Shown here: in pieces, positions 19,932 to 29,201 of the stretch
How the letters are laid out: each line of letters starts with the position of its first letter
Position numbering within the stretch: position 1 is the first letter of the stretch
From: Metasolibacillus meyeri
GTDB taxonomy: Bacteria; Bacillota; Bacilli; Bacillales_A; Planococcaceae
Length of the DNA: 52,887 nucleotides
Assembly: GCF_003049505.1 (NCBI RefSeq)
Contig: NZ_PYWN01000063.1
Span: forward strand, 1-52,887
Direction: 5' to 3'
Position numbers and translations under genes: made by a program
The notes under the pieces: generated by a model
Seen by the model: only the letters and a program-made list of their open reading frames with translations
What the model was told of the DNA's origin: nothing
Database searches by the model: none

Positions 19932-21047
19932 ATGACAGCAACACGTGGTTTAGAAGGTATCGTAGCAGCAGAGTCTAAAATTAGTTCAATTATTGATGAT
20001 ACACTTACATATGTAGGGTACAATATTGATGATTTAGCAGACAATGCTAGCTTTGAAGAAGTAGTTTATTTATTATGGCATACTCGTTTACCAAAAGCGG
20101 ACGAGCTTGCTGAATTAAAACAACAACTAGCTGATAATATGGCTGTACCACAAGCTATTCTTGATCAATTTAAAACATACCCATTAAATACAGTTCACCC
20201 AATGGCAGCGTTACGTACAGCTGTATCATTATTAGGCGTGTTCGATGAAGAAGCAGATGTAATGGACCCAGAAGCTAACTATCGTAAAGCAATCCGTTTA
20301 CAAGCGAAAATTGCAACTGTAGTAACAGCATTCTCTCGTATCCGTAAAGGCTTAGAGCCAGTGGCACCTAAAGCTGAGCTGAGCTACGCTGCAAACTTCT
20401 TATATATGCTAAAAGGTGAAGAGCCAGCAGAAATCGAAATCGAAGCATTTGACAAAGCGTTAGTATTACATGCTGACCATGAATTAAATGCATCAACATT
20501 TACTGCACGTGTATGTGTAGCAACACTTTCTGATGTATATTCAGGTGTAACAGCTGCAATCGGCGCACTTAAAGGACCTTTACATGGCGGTGCAAACGAG
20601 CAAGTAATGAAAATGTTATCTGAAATTGGTTCACTTGAGAATGTGGAACCATGGGTACAAAATAAATTAGACAATAAAGAAAAAATCATGGGCTTCGGTC
20701 ACCGCGTATACCGCAAAGGCGACCCACGTGCACCACATTTACGTGTAATGTCTGAAAAATTAACAAAGCTAACAGGCAAACCAGAATTATATGAAATGTC
20801 TGTTAAAATCCATGACATGATTGTAGAACAAAAGAAACTACCAGCAAACGTAGACTTCTTCTCTGCATCAGTATATGATTCATTAGGTATTGAGCATGAC
20901 CTATTTACACCAATCTTTGCTGTATCACGTACATCGGGTTGGGTAGCACATATTTTAGAGCAATATGCAAACAACCGTTTAATCCGTCCACGTGCAGAGT
21001 ATGTAGGGCCAGGCATGCAAAAATACGTTCCAGTTGAAGAGCGTTAA
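19932..21047 (+). CDS. citZ: Citrate synthase
   Basis: A 371-residue citrate synthase (citrate from oxaloacetate and acetyl-CoA), the entry step of the TCA cycle. The start MTATRGLEGIVAAESKISSI matches Bacillus CitZ. Catalytic residues sit in HADHELNASTF (His), MGFGHRVYRKGDPR (His) and the DFFSASVY Asp segment. The ATG at 19932 is chosen over ATG 19914 because GAGGGA at 19916-19921 is the ribosome site. It is followed by icd and mdh in the usual order, but hairpins between the genes suggest partly separate transcripts. Confidence 0.96.
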   Translation: MTATRGLEGIVAAESKISSIIDDTLTYVGYNIDDLADNASFEEVVYLLWHTRLPKADELAELKQQLADNMAVPQAILDQFKTYPLNTVHPMAALRTAVSLLGVFDEEADVMDPEANYRKAIRLQAKIATVVTAFSRIRKGLEPVAPKAELSYAANFLYMLKGEEPAEIEIEAFDKALVLHADHELNASTFTARVCVATLSDVYSGVTAAIGALKGPLHGGANEQVMKMLSEIGSLENVEPWVQNKLDNKEKIMGFGHRVYRKGDPRAPHLRVMSEKLTKLTGKPELYEMSVKIHDMIVEQKKLPANVDFFSASVYDSLGIEHDLFTPIFAVSRTSGWVAHILEQYANNRLIRPRAEYVGPGMQKYVPVEER

Positions 21048-21153
21048 TTTTCATAAATAAGTTAAAAATGTGTGTTTAGCACTCGTACAAGTTGCTACTT
21101 ATAGCAGTTTTACGACTGCCAATGCACGCTTTGAAAAAATATGCTAAACTTAT

Positions 21154-21186
21154 CTAGGACTGGGGCAGATGCACAGTCCTAGATTT
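21154..21186 (+). terminator. Hairpin between citZ and icd
   Basis: CTAGGACT (21154-21161) pairs perfectly with AGTCCTAG (21175-21182), followed by ATTTTC. It lies 28 bases before the icd start, so it is more likely an attenuating or processing hairpin than a full stop. Confidence 0.5.
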
Positions 21187-21209
21187 TCGAATATAGGAGG
21201 CAACTATTC

Positions 21210-22475
21210 ATGACTAACGGTAAAATTTTAGTAGAAAATGGCGTGTTAAACGTACCAAACAATCCAGTAATCCCTTTCATCGAGGGTGACGGTATCGGTC
21301 CAGATATTTGGGCAGCAGCTTCTCGCGTAATTGATGCAGCTGTAGAAAAAGCATACAATGGCGAAAAGAAAATTGAATGGTTAGAAGTTCTTGCAGGGGA
21401 AAAAGCATTCAACCAAACAGGCGAATGGTTACCACAAGAAACTTTAAATAAAATTGACGAATATTTAATCGCAATTAAAGGACCTTTAACAACACCAATC
21501 GGTGGCGGTATCCGTTCTTTAAACGTAGCATTACGTCAAGAGTTAGACTTATATGTTTGCTTACGTCCAGTACGTCACTTTGACGGTGTACCTTCACCAG
21601 TTAAACGTCCAGAAGATGTGGACATGGTTATTTTCCGTGAAAATACGGAAGATATTTATGCTGGTATCGAATACCAAGCTGGTTCTGACGAGCAAAAGAA
21701 ATTATTAAACTTCTTACAAACTGAATTAGGCGTTAACAAAATTCGCTTCCCAGAAACTTCTGGTTTAGGTATTAAACCTGTTTCTCAAGAAGGTACAGCG
21801 CGTTTAGTTCGTGCTGCAATTGAGTATGCAATTAAACATAACAAACCAACTGTTACTTTAGTACACAAAGGAAACATCATGAAATTCACTGAAGGTGGAT
21901 TCAAAAACTGGGGTTATGAATTAGCTGAAACTGAATTTGCTGATAAAGTATTCACTTGGAACCAATACGATGCAATTAAAGCTGAGCAAGGTGAAGCTGC
22001 TGCGAACGAAGCACAAGCTAAAGCTGTTGCTGAAGGCAAAATCATCGTAAAAGATTCAATTGCTGATATCTTCTTACAACAAATTTTAACTCGTCCAACT
22101 GAGTTCGACGTAGTAGCTACAATGAACTTAAACGGTGACTACATTTCTGATGCATTAGCTGCACAAGTTGGTGGTATCGGTATCGCACCAGGTGCTAACA
22201 TTAACTACGTAACGGGTCACGCTATTTTCGAAGCTACTCACGGTACAGCGCCAAAATATGCTGGTCAAGATAAAGTAAACCCATCTTCAGTATTACTTTC
22301 TGGCGTATTAATGCTTGAGCACTTAGGTTGGCAAGAAGCTGCAGATTTAGTAACAAAATCTGTAGAAAAAACAATCTCTTCTAAAGTTGTAACTTACGAC
22401 TTTGCACGTTTAATGGACGGCGCAACAGAAGTAAAATGCTCTGAATTCGCTAACGAATTAATTAAAAATCTATAA
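21210..22475 (+). CDS. icd: NADP-dependent isocitrate dehydrogenase
   Basis: A 421-residue TCA-cycle enzyme that oxidises isocitrate to 2-oxoglutarate with NADP+ (B. subtilis enzyme 423 residues). The start region [16 protein letters not shown], the substrate loop around [15 protein letters not shown], and [26 protein letters not shown] with [20 protein letters not shown] near residues 330-360 are diagnostic. The ATG is preceded by AGGAGG. A long GGGTGTC-type terminator follows. Confidence 0.97.
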   Translation: MTNGKILVENGVLNVPNNPVIPFIEGDGIGPDIWAAASRVIDAAVEKAYNGEKKIEWLEVLAGEKAFNQTGEWLPQETLNKIDEYLIAIKGPLTTPIGGGIRSLNVALRQELDLYVCLRPVRHFDGVPSPVKRPEDVDMVIFRENTEDIYAGIEYQAGSDEQKKLLNFLQTELGVNKIRFPETSGLGIKPVSQEGTARLVRAAIEYAIKHNKPTVTLVHKGNIMKFTEGGFKNWGYELAETEFADKVFTWNQYDAIKAEQGEAAANEAQAKAVAEGKIIVKDSIADIFLQQILTRPTEFDVVATMNLNGDYISDALAAQVGGIGIAPGANINYVTGHAIFEATHGTAPKYAGQDKVNPSSVLLSGVLMLEHLGWQEAADLVTKSVEKTISSKVVTYDFARLMDGATEVKCSEFANELIKNL

Positions 22476-22482
22476 TAGATTT

Positions 22483-22530
22483 GGGTGTCAGAAAAGCAGG
22501 CTAACGCGCCGCTTTGCTGGCACCCTTTTT
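22483..22530 (+). terminator. Terminator of icd
   Basis: GGGTGTCAGAAAAGC (from 22483) pairs with GCTTTGCTGGCACCC (22511-22525) with a small bulge and one G-T, followed by TTTTTG. Confidence 0.8.
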
Positions 22531-22551
22531 GCTTTTCTATGGGGATTTTTC

Positions 22552-22660
22552 AGTTCAAAAGTAATGATTCGCACGTAAGCTACTCGTTTTCGCACGTTAA
22601 ACATTGCAGTTCGCACGTAAGTACACCCAATTTCGCACATTAACTATAGATGTTTGCTCA
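22552..22660 (+). repeat. 21-bp array, copy 2
   Basis: AGTTCAAAAGTAATG (22552-22566) leads into octamers TTCGCACG at 22568, 22589 and 22610, TTCGCACA at 22632 and TTTGCTCA at 22653. Spacing is 21 bp except one step of 22. All internal units read CAC here, whereas copies 1 and 3 read CCC. It fills the gap between icd and mdh; the rest of that gap (22661-22771) shows only the mdh ribosome site. Confidence 0.75.
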
Positions 22661-22771
22661 ATGCTTGTCTGATAAATTTGCTAATTTTGCCACTTGTTTG
22701 ACTTATATAAATACCCTTTTTTTGATACTATAAAAGTAGGAAAACATTTCATTTATAGGAGTGGATTGATC

Positions 22772-23713
22772 ATGACATTAAGACGTAAAAAAATCACGGT
22801 AATTGGTAGTGGATTCACTGGGGCAACGGCGGCGTTTTTAGCAGCGCAAAAAGAGCTAGGTGATGTTGTCTTGCTAGATATCCCACAAGCTGAAAATCCA
22901 ACAAAAGGTAAAGCATTAGACATGTGGGAGGCAGCGCCAATTCAAGGCTATGATGCTTATGTAAAAGGAACGGCTGATTATGCAGATACAGCAGATTCAG
23001 ACATCGTTATTGTAACAGCAGGTGTCGCACGTAAACCGGGTATGAGCCGTGATGATTTAGTACAGACGAATGAAAAAGTCATGGTTTCCGTATCGGAGCA
23101 AATTGCAAAATATTCACCGAATGCAACAGTACTTGTATTAACAAATCCTGTTGATGCGATGACATATACCGTTTATAAAACAACAGGCTTCCCAAAAAAT
23201 CGCGTCATCGGTCAATCAGGTGTTTTAGATACAGCCCGTTTCCGCGCATTTATTGCAGAGGAATTAAATATGTCTGTAAAAGATGTGACAGCACTAGTTT
23301 TAGGTGGACATGGTGACACGATGGTTCCATTAACACGCTATTCATTTGTTGGTGGCGTACCAATCGAATCATTAATTGCACCAGAGCGCTTAGAGGAAAT
23401 TGTCAACCGCACACGTAATGGTGGGGCAGAAATCGTTAACTTGCTTGGCAATGGCTCAGCCTACTACGCACCAGCAGCCGCAATGGTTGAAATGGCTGAA
23501 GCGATTTTAAAGGATCAAAAGCGTGTATTGCCATCAATCGCTTACTTAGAAGGCGAATATGGCTATGAAAACCTTTGCCTAGGTGTACCAACATTATTAG
23601 GTGCAAACGGTATAGAAAAAATCTTTGAGCTAGAGTTAACAGATGAAGAAAAATCAGCACTAGATTATTCAGCAGAGGCTGTAAAATCGGTTATGGGTGT
23701 TTTGAGTAACTAA
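22772..23713 (+). CDS. mdh: Malate dehydrogenase
   Basis: The 313-residue lactate/malate-type dehydrogenase (B. subtilis 312) that oxidises malate to oxaloacetate with NAD+. The Rossmann motif is [12 protein letters not shown], residues 13-24. [16 protein letters not shown] carries the substrate-binding loop with the Arg typical of malate enzymes, and [15 protein letters not shown] the catalytic His near residue 180. The ATG at 22772 is preferred over an upstream in-frame ATG because TAGGAG sits 11 bases before it and the family starts at [14 protein letters not shown]. Separated from icd by a terminator and repeat copy 2. Confidence 0.96.
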   Translation: MTLRRKKITVIGSGFTGATAAFLAAQKELGDVVLLDIPQAENPTKGKALDMWEAAPIQGYDAYVKGTADYADTADSDIVIVTAGVARKPGMSRDDLVQTNEKVMVSVSEQIAKYSPNATVLVLTNPVDAMTYTVYKTTGFPKNRVIGQSGVLDTARFRAFIAEELNMSVKDVTALVLGGHGDTMVPLTRYSFVGGVPIESLIAPERLEEIVNRTRNGGAEIVNLLGNGSAYYAPAAAMVEMAEAILKDQKRVLPSIAYLEGEYGYENLCLGVPTLLGANGIEKIFELELTDEEKSALDYSAEAVKSVMGVLSN

Positions 23714-23729
23714 ATTTAATATAAAGAAG

Positions 23730-23772
23730 GGGGCTGTCTTGAAAGAATTTTCTTTCTAAGCAGCCCCTGTTT
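23730..23772. terminator. Bidirectional terminator between mdh and a convergent gene
   Basis: GGGGCTG (23730-23736) pairs with CAGCCCC (23761-23767); GAAAGAA pairs with TTCTTTC inside. Confidence 0.85.
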
Positions 23773-23780
23773 CTAACAAA

Positions 23781-24599
23781 TTAATATTTTTGTTGTTTTC
23801 TATAGTACCTCAAAGCAAAATAACTAATAAGTAAAATTACACTTCCTATAATTAGAGAAAGCTTTAGAGTAGAGGTGGAAGAATCTTGTTCTTCCATTGC
23901 AGGACTTGAAGATTCCTTTTCTTGCATTACTTCCTCATACGTTTTATTGAAATTTCCTCCTACTGCAGTATTTTGCCCATGCTCTATAATTTCTTTTGGT
24001 GATGCATATTTTTTATAAATGTATTCTCTAAACTCTGGTAATTTTAGTGGTTTTTCAATTAGAAGTTGTGCACTTTTAGCAAATCCTAAAACTCTGCCGT
24101 TTTCAAATATATACCATGCATCTGCTGGCACTTCATAGAAAATTTTCCCATCAGAAATTGATTTCGCATCAAGTGCCATGGCTAAATCTTTTCCATAGCC
24201 AAACATGGAAAGTACATAATCGCCATCTTTATTTTCGGCAGTGGCAATTACATTAACAGGTATATTATCTTGATAAACTACAGCGATATATTCATTTGAA
24301 TCCACGATTCCTTCGTCCTCGGATAATTCGTTTTTAGTGGTTACAAAATCATTAGATAGTCTATATCTTTTGTGCAACTTACTAAAGGTAATATTTGTAC
24401 TATTTGTTAAATTATAATTGTGTGCGTCTTCTGAGTTTACAATGTCCAAAATGATTTTTTCAATATATTTTTCAGCAAATTGTTGTGCGGATTTTGCTCT
24501 ATACTCCCCATCTGCATATTCCACATTTGCATGCACAGGAATCGTAATAGAAGAAATAAAGAGTAAACATAGTACAATCATAAACAAAATCTTTTTCAT
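23781..24599 (-). CDS. Exported protein with C-terminal membrane anchor, unknown function
   Basis: A 272-residue protein that I do not recognise. It starts with a typical signal peptide (MKKILFMIVLCLLFISSITIPVHA, in two overlapping parts of residues 1-24, likely cut after HA). A mostly hydrophilic extracellular region follows, with a Ser/Glu-rich segment at about 225-240. The C-terminus has one membrane helix (about 245-264) and a basic RYYRKQQKY tail, so it is anchored facing outward. No LPXTG motif. The start at 24599 has GAGGAAGAG upstream; the reading frame continues 65 codons further upstream but lacks a ribosome site and runs into non-coding-looking DNA. Confidence 0.72.
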   Translation of the reverse strand: MKKILFMIVLCLLFISSITIPVHANVEYADGEYRAKSAQQFAEKYIEKIILDIVNSEDAHNYNLTNSTNITFSKLHKRYRLSNDFVTTKNELSEDEGIVDSNEYIAVVYQDNIPVNVIATAENKDGDYVLSMFGYGKDLAMALDAKSISDGKIFYEVPADAWYIFENGRVLGFAKSAQLLIEKPLKLPEFREYIYKKYASPKEIIEHGQNTAVGGNFNKTYEEVMQEKESSSPAMEEQDSSTSTLKLSLIIGSVILLISYFALRYYRKQQKY

Positions 24600-25306
24600 T
24601 AGGGCTCTTCCTCTTCTTAAATTTTTTGATCTAGTAGGTGTGTTAGCAAGCAAAATGAAGTGGGGGACCAAACCGCCTGTAAAAAAACTATTTTCGGCCA
24701 ATACGGCGTTGATCACACAAACGTTTTCACAGGATGTGAAGCGCTTAGCTTGTGTTCCTTTAGTAGCATCAGTGGAGGTGGGAGAAACCTCCACTGATTG
24801 AATATTCTAATTAAAGATATAGAGATGATACTGAAAACCTTATAAAATACTATAATTTTTTTAATTACAATTTTATACTTTATTAAATTCTCTAAAAAAT
24901 AGATATAGCCTTCTAATTTAACAAAAATAAAGTTGATAACCACAAATTAGAATCTGTGAGCTGAATGGCATGTCGTGTCACTGTCTATCGTGATAGAAGG
25001 TTGAAAACACCGTCGATTTTCGTTACGAGGGAAGCGAGCCAATCGCAACGGAGATCAACAGCATGTTTAGCTTTCTAAAAAAGATTAACAAATAAGGCTA
25101 TCTATCTCTTTCAAATAATTATTTTGCATTTTGTCAACTCTAGTTTATGGTGATGAATTAAAAATAAAAAGTTCTATTAACTCGCAATAAAGTGAATATC
25201 TGAACAGTTTTTACTTTTAGTGCAGAAGCCATGATTTCACAACATTGTGCTTTCTACAAAAAGTTGTTACTATAAAAGTATCGCATAAAGAAGGAGTTGC
25301 TTCGTA
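24600..25306. other. Gene-poor 0.7-kb region with hairpin
   Basis: No convincing gene. A perfect 12-bp stem, ATCAGTGGAGGT (24768-24779) with ACCTCCACTGAT (24787-24798), sits at the end of a stretch that can be read in long frames on both strands, so it may be the relic of a lost gene or mobile element. From 24960 to 25080 a more GC-rich patch contains CTATC-GATAG and other short palindromes and one 37-codon frame (24965-25078) with no ribosome site. The end of the region holds the promoter of the next gene. Confidence 0.5.
25245..25273 (+). promoter_or_regulatory. Promoter of the MaoC-like gene
   Basis: TTGTGC (25245-25250) and TACTAT (25268-25273) are 17 bp apart, about 33 bases before the start codon. 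Confidence 0.5.
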
Positions 25307-25744
25307 TTGCTACAAAAGAATAGAAAGCAAGGTAGATTGATCTCAACTTTAACAGTTGGCGAAAAGCTACATATTACTGAAAAAATGGATGATAAAGATT
25401 TATTAATCTATTTAGGTTTAACAAATGATAATAATCCATTATTTATTCAGCATGATTATGCGGCAAGCACATCTTTTGAGCAACCAATTGTTCCGCAAAT
25501 TATGTTAACAGGCATTATTAATTCAGCGATTTCTAAGCATATGCCAGGTCCAGGCTCTTATATTTTAGAGCAAGCGCTTAAATTTTTGGCACCTGTGTAT
25601 CATTATGAAACAGTCGATTTTGTATTGGAAATCGAGCATATTGATGAAGCGAAAAATGAAGTGATTATCAATGTAACAGCAAGTAATATGGAAAAGGAAC
25701 AGTTGCTGGAAGGAACGCTTAAAGTATCTCCTCCTCGCATATAA
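25307..25744 (+). CDS. MaoC-like hotdog-fold dehydratase
   Basis: A 145-residue single hotdog-domain protein. The segment YLGLTNDNNPLFIQHDYAASTSFEQPIVP (parts of residues 40-70) fits the MaoC/R-specific enoyl-CoA hydratase hydration motif, with the Asp/Asn-His pair of that family. It probably acts on a short acyl-CoA or acyl-ACP, but the substrate is not known. The TTG start at 25307 follows AAGGAG at 25291-25296. It sits alone ahead of phoP with a 45-base gap and may be co-transcribed with phoPR. No signal peptide. Confidence 0.78.
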   Translation: MLQKNRKQGRLISTLTVGEKLHITEKMDDKDLLIYLGLTNDNNPLFIQHDYAASTSFEQPIVPQIMLTGIINSAISKHMPGPGSYILEQALKFLAPVYHYETVDFVLEIEHIDEAKNEVIINVTASNMEKEQLLEGTLKVSPPRI

Positions 25745-25789
25745 TAGATTTGAGATGGGGGTTTCAAATCGATGATGGAGGCAAAGGAA

Positions 25790-26497
25790 ATGACGAAAAC
25801 AATTTTAGTCGTAGAGGATGAATTATCTATTGCGACACTATTACAATATAATTTGGAACAGGCTGGATTCAATGTGCTTCTTGCACATGATGGGAAAAAA
25901 GGACTTGATTTAGCGGTTGAAAAAACGCCAGATTTAATGTTGCTTGATTTAATGTTGCCCACAATGGATGGCGTGGAAGTGTGCAAGGAATTGCGAAGCC
26001 TGCGCATGAATATCCCGATTATTATGTTAACCGCTCGTGACGATGAATTCGATAAAGTGTTGGGCTTAGAGCTTGGCGCAGATGATTATATGACAAAGCC
26101 TTTCAGCCCACGTGAAGTGATTGCGCGAGTAAAGGCCGTATTACGTCGCTTTACACCATCAGCGGCAGAAGAGGTGAAAACAGGGGAGACTACATATGAA
26201 TATGGCAGTTTAAAGGTGTTCCCAGAGCGTTTTGAGGCCTTTTTAAATGATGAGGCATTGGAATTTACACCAAAGGAATTTGAGCTGCTTGTTTATTTAT
26301 TAGAGAATAAAAACCGTGTACTGACACGTGATCAACTACTTAGCTCCGTATGGAATTATGACTTTGCTGGTGATACGCGTATTGTCGATGTACATATTAG
26401 CCATTTGCGCGATAAAATTGAGGAAAATAGCCGCAAGCCGCTGTTTATTAAAACGATACGTGGATTAGGCTATAAATTTGAGGAGCCTAGAAAATGA
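25790..26497 (+). CDS. phoP: Response regulator PhoP
   Basis: A 235-residue OmpR-type response regulator. In Bacillus, PhoP~P controls the phosphate-starvation regulon. The receiver domain begins MTKTILVVEDE and has the phosphoacceptor Asp53 in LLDLMLP, plus GADDYMTKPFSPREV; the winged helix (about residues 135-232) has LEFTPKEFELLVYLLENKNRVLTRDQLL and DVHISHLRDKIE. The ATG at 25790 is chosen because GGAGG (25777-25781) is 8 bases upstream. It overlaps phoR by 4 bases. No obvious run of Pho boxes was found upstream. Confidence 0.94.
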   Translation: MTKTILVVEDELSIATLLQYNLEQAGFNVLLAHDGKKGLDLAVEKTPDLMLLDLMLPTMDGVEVCKELRSLRMNIPIIMLTARDDEFDKVLGLELGADDYMTKPFSPREVIARVKAVLRRFTPSAAEEVKTGETTYEYGSLKVFPERFEAFLNDEALEFTPKEFELLVYLLENKNRVLTRDQLLSSVWNYDFAGDTRIVDVHISHLRDKIEENSRKPLFIKTIRGLGYKFEEPRK

Positions 26498-28041
26498 ATA
26501 AGTCAATGAGTGGCCGACTCTTTTTGTCCTTTATTTTGCTTGTTACGGCAATCTTTGCTGTCCTAGAACTTGTGATAGGTCAGCTTTTTCCTTTTTATTT
26601 AGAGGACTATGTAGAAGTGCAAACAGAAATCGTTCAGCAAAATGTGGGGGAGCTTATTCAGCAGGAAAATATTGAATTAACTTCGTCGCAAGAGGAAAAA
26701 TTATTGCAAGCATATGATGCGCATATAGATGAAGAGTATTTTGGCTATATCCGCGTTCGCTTAATGCTCGTCCTTGTGTTTTTATTTTTAGTAGCTATTG
26801 CAGTTATCGGCTTAGTGTCATATCGAATGGTGAATAATTTTGTCGAGCCAATCGAAGCAGTTACACGTACAGCGCAAGAATTAGCGGTTGGTAATTATTA
26901 TGCTCGTGCCTTTGCAAACGGTCCGAAAACAATTGTTGAACTACGCAACTCCATTAATGTTTTAGCTCGTAGCTTGCAGGATATTACGAAAATACGTGAA
27001 ATCGAAGAAGAACGTTTAAAAACTTTGATTGAAAATATGGGGAGCGCATTGATGATGATTGATCGAGAAGGCTATATATCGATTGTCAACAAGCAATTTC
27101 TTCATCGTTTTGATTTAACAGTTGAGCAAGTGCAAAACAAAAACTTTTTAACGGTCGGCTTGCCTGAAAAATTAGAAGTATTTATTGATCATGTTTTTTT
27201 AACAGAGCAGCCATATCAAAAACAGCTCGAATTGGAGTTACAGCAGGAAATTACGCATAAGCTTGTGTATGGCGCACCTGTTGTTGGGGAGCATGGACGT
27301 TGGCTCGGTGTCGTATTAGTCATGCATGATGTAACGGAGCTTATTCGTTTAGAGCAAATTCGTAAAGACTTTGTCGCGAATGTTTCGCATGAGTTGCGAA
27401 CGCCGATTACTTCCATTAAAGGCTTTTCTGAAACATTACTGGACGGTGCATATAAAGATGAAAATATGCTGTTGTCGTTTTTAGAAATTATTTATAAGGA
27501 AAGCAATCGATTGCAGGAGCTTATTCATGATCTATTGGAGCTATCGAAAATTGAGCAACATGGTTTTTCCGTAGATATTGCACCAACAAGCTTACAGGGA
27601 GTTATTGCAAGAGTTGTTGATGTAACGAGCCCTCGACTTGATGAAAAAAATATGCAGTTTGATATGCAAATGGATAAAGATGTACGTGTTTTAGGGGATG
27701 AAAATCGTCTAATTCAAATTTTTACGAACTTAATTTCCAATGCAGTGACATATTCTCCTGATAGTACAGTGATTACTGTCACAATGAAGCAAAATGCTGA
27801 CTATGGAATCGTGGAAGTAGCGGATCAAGGAATCGGTATCGATAAGCACGAAATTGCTCGTGTATTTGAACGCTTTTATCGAATTGACCGCGCACGTAGC
27901 CGCAATTCAGGAGGTACAGGATTAGGTCTCGCCATTGTAAAACATTTAGTGGAAGCACACCAAGGTAAAATTGTTGTCACAAGCGAAGTAGGTAAAGGAA
28001 CAAAAATTCAAATTCAGCTACCACTTGCACCATCATCTTAA
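26494..28041 (+). CDS. phoR: Sensor histidine kinase PhoR
   Basis: A 515-residue membrane histidine kinase paired with PhoP. TM1 is at about residues 8-28 and TM2 at 84-110, followed by HAMP, a PAS domain (about 170-280), HisKA with the phosphoacceptor His299 in VSHELRTPITS, and an ATPase domain with N (LISNAVTYSP), G1 (DQGIGIDKHE), F (ERFYRIDRARS) and G2 (GGTGLGLAIVKHL) boxes. The extracytoplasmic loop is only about 55 residues, whereas B. subtilis PhoR (579 residues) carries a PAS-like domain of about 150 residues there. Translation is coupled to phoP by ATGA. Confidence 0.92.
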   Translation: MNKSMSGRLFLSFILLVTAIFAVLELVIGQLFPFYLEDYVEVQTEIVQQNVGELIQQENIELTSSQEEKLLQAYDAHIDEEYFGYIRVRLMLVLVFLFLVAIAVIGLVSYRMVNNFVEPIEAVTRTAQELAVGNYYARAFANGPKTIVELRNSINVLARSLQDITKIREIEEERLKTLIENMGSALMMIDREGYISIVNKQFLHRFDLTVEQVQNKNFLTVGLPEKLEVFIDHVFLTEQPYQKQLELELQQEITHKLVYGAPVVGEHGRWLGVVLVMHDVTELIRLEQIRKDFVANVSHELRTPITSIKGFSETLLDGAYKDENMLLSFLEIIYKESNRLQELIHDLLELSKIEQHGFSVDIAPTSLQGVIARVVDVTSPRLDEKNMQFDMQMDKDVRVLGDENRLIQIFTNLISNAVTYSPDSTVITVTMKQNADYGIVEVADQGIGIDKHEIARVFERFYRIDRARSRNSGGTGLGLAIVKHLVEAHQGKIVVTSEVGKGTKIQIQLPLAPSS

Positions 28042-28134
28042 CGAAATCTTTACAATTGCTTTATAAATGCTTAAAAAAGCATCTATATAATAAGACGTAA
28101 GAAACCCCATTTCAAAACTACAATATAAAGGAAG

Positions 28135-28163
28135 GCGCTTGAAAATTTTTCAGGCGCTTTTTC
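28135..28163 (+). terminator. Terminator of phoPR
   Basis: GCGCTTGAAAA (28135-28145) pairs with TTTTCAGGCGC (28147-28157), one G-T, followed by TTTTTC. Confidence 0.85.
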
Positions 28164-28183
28164 TTTATTTTTATGCTTTAAAT

Positions 28184-28210
28184 TGAAACCTTTTCATAGC
28201 CTCTTCCGTA
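28184..28210 (+). promoter_or_regulatory. SigW-type ECF promoter of hflK-hflC
   Basis: TGAAAC (28184-28189) and CGTA (28207-28210) are 17 bp apart, the exact hexamer and tetramer of SigW promoters in B. subtilis at an allowed spacing. The hflK start codon is 34 bases further. Confidence 0.6.
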
Positions 28211-28244
28211 GAAAAGCTATAGTGAAATACAGGGAGGAACATAT

Positions 28245-29201
28245 ATGAGTACAAAGCGTGTCTTACTAACGATGTTTTTAGGGCTGTTTGCCATTGTCGG
28301 TGTTATAGCTGCATTGACAACATGGTATACAGTCGACGAATCGGAACAGGCGGTTGTGATTACTTTTGGTAAACCGGGAGAAACAATTACAGAATCAGGG
28401 CTACATTTTAAATTGCCGTGGCCAGTACAAAATGTAGAAGTGTTATCGAAGGAAACATTTAGCTTAGAGTTTGGTTATAAAGAGCGTTCACAAGGGGATA
28501 TGGACGTGTATCCTATGGAAACAAAAATGATTACAGGCGATGAATTTTTTGTTTTAACTGATTTAGTTGTACAATGGAGAATTACTGACCCGAAAAAATA
28601 TTTATTCCATTCACAGGATCCGAAAGAGCTATTACATAGTGCTACTTCAAGTGCGATTCGTTCCATTATCGGCAACTCTAAGATAGATGCTGCTTTAACT
28701 GACGGGAAATCGGATATTGAATCTAAAACGAGAACGTTATTAACGCAATTAATGGAAAAGTATGATGTTGGCATTAGCGTATTGGGTGTCAAGCTTCAAG
28801 ATGTTGAGCTGCCAAATGAAGAAGTACGTGCTGCCTTTACTGCTGTAACAGATGCGCGCGAAATGAAGAATACAAAAATTAACCAAGCGGATAAATATAA
28901 AAATCAGCGCATGGGTGAGGTAGAAGGGGAAATCGCTGCTATTAAATCAAAGGCAGAAGGACAAAAAGTTGCGCGTATTGAGCAAGCCGTTGGGGATGTA
29001 GCGGTATTTCAGCAGCTTTATAATGAGTATAAAGATAATAAAGTGATTACACGTGAGCGTCTTGTACTAGAAACATTAGAAACGGTATTGCCACAAGCAC
29101 AAATATATATTATGAATGATGATGAAGGAAGCACGATGAAATATTTACCGATTCAACCAGGCGCGTCAAAGCCTAAAGAGGAAGGGAGCGATGGCCAATG
29201 A
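28245..29201 (+). CDS. hflK: Band-7/SPFH protease modulator HflK
   Basis: A 318-residue SPFH-domain protein. In E. coli HflK and HflC form a large membrane complex around FtsH and modulate its proteolysis of membrane proteins. One N-terminal membrane segment (about residues 6-28) is followed by the SPFH domain (VDESEQAVVITFGKPGETITESGLHFKLPWP, in parts), and a long Glu/Lys/Ala-rich coiled coil at about 195-245. The acidic C-terminal tail is KPKEEGSDGQ. The ribosome site is GGGAGGAAC. It overlaps hflC by ATGA and both run from a SigW-like promoter, which suggests induction by envelope stress. Confidence 0.9.
   Translation: MSTKRVLLTMFLGLFAIVGVIAALTTWYTVDESEQAVVITFGKPGETITESGLHFKLPWPVQNVEVLSKETFSLEFGYKERSQGDMDVYPMETKMITGDEFFVLTDLVVQWRITDPKKYLFHSQDPKELLHSATSSAIRSIIGNSKIDAALTDGKSDIESKTRTLLTQLMEKYDVGISVLGVKLQDVELPNEEVRAAFTAVTDAREMKNTKINQADKYKNQRMGEVEGEIAAIKSKAEGQKVARIEQAVGDVAVFQQLYNEYKDNKVITRERLVLETLETVLPQAQIYIMNDDEGSTMKYLPIQPGASKPKEEGSDGQ

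Noticed and set aside
22698-22734. mdh promoter from TTGACT at 22698 with TACTAT or TATAAA downstream
   Set aside because: Spacings of 22 and 25 bp are outside the workable range, so no promoter was called.
24418-24801. Plus-strand reading frame of 127 codons over the exported protein gene
   Set aside because: It overlaps the signal-peptide-coding end of the real minus-strand gene, has no ribosome site and no family resemblance.
24965-25078. 37-codon frame in the gene-poor region
   Set aside because: No ribosome site, Arg-rich out-of-context composition, and the segment looks like structured non-coding DNA.
25200-25300. Pho boxes ahead of the MaoC-phoPR region
   Set aside because: One TTCACA is present but no repeats at the required 11-bp spacing.
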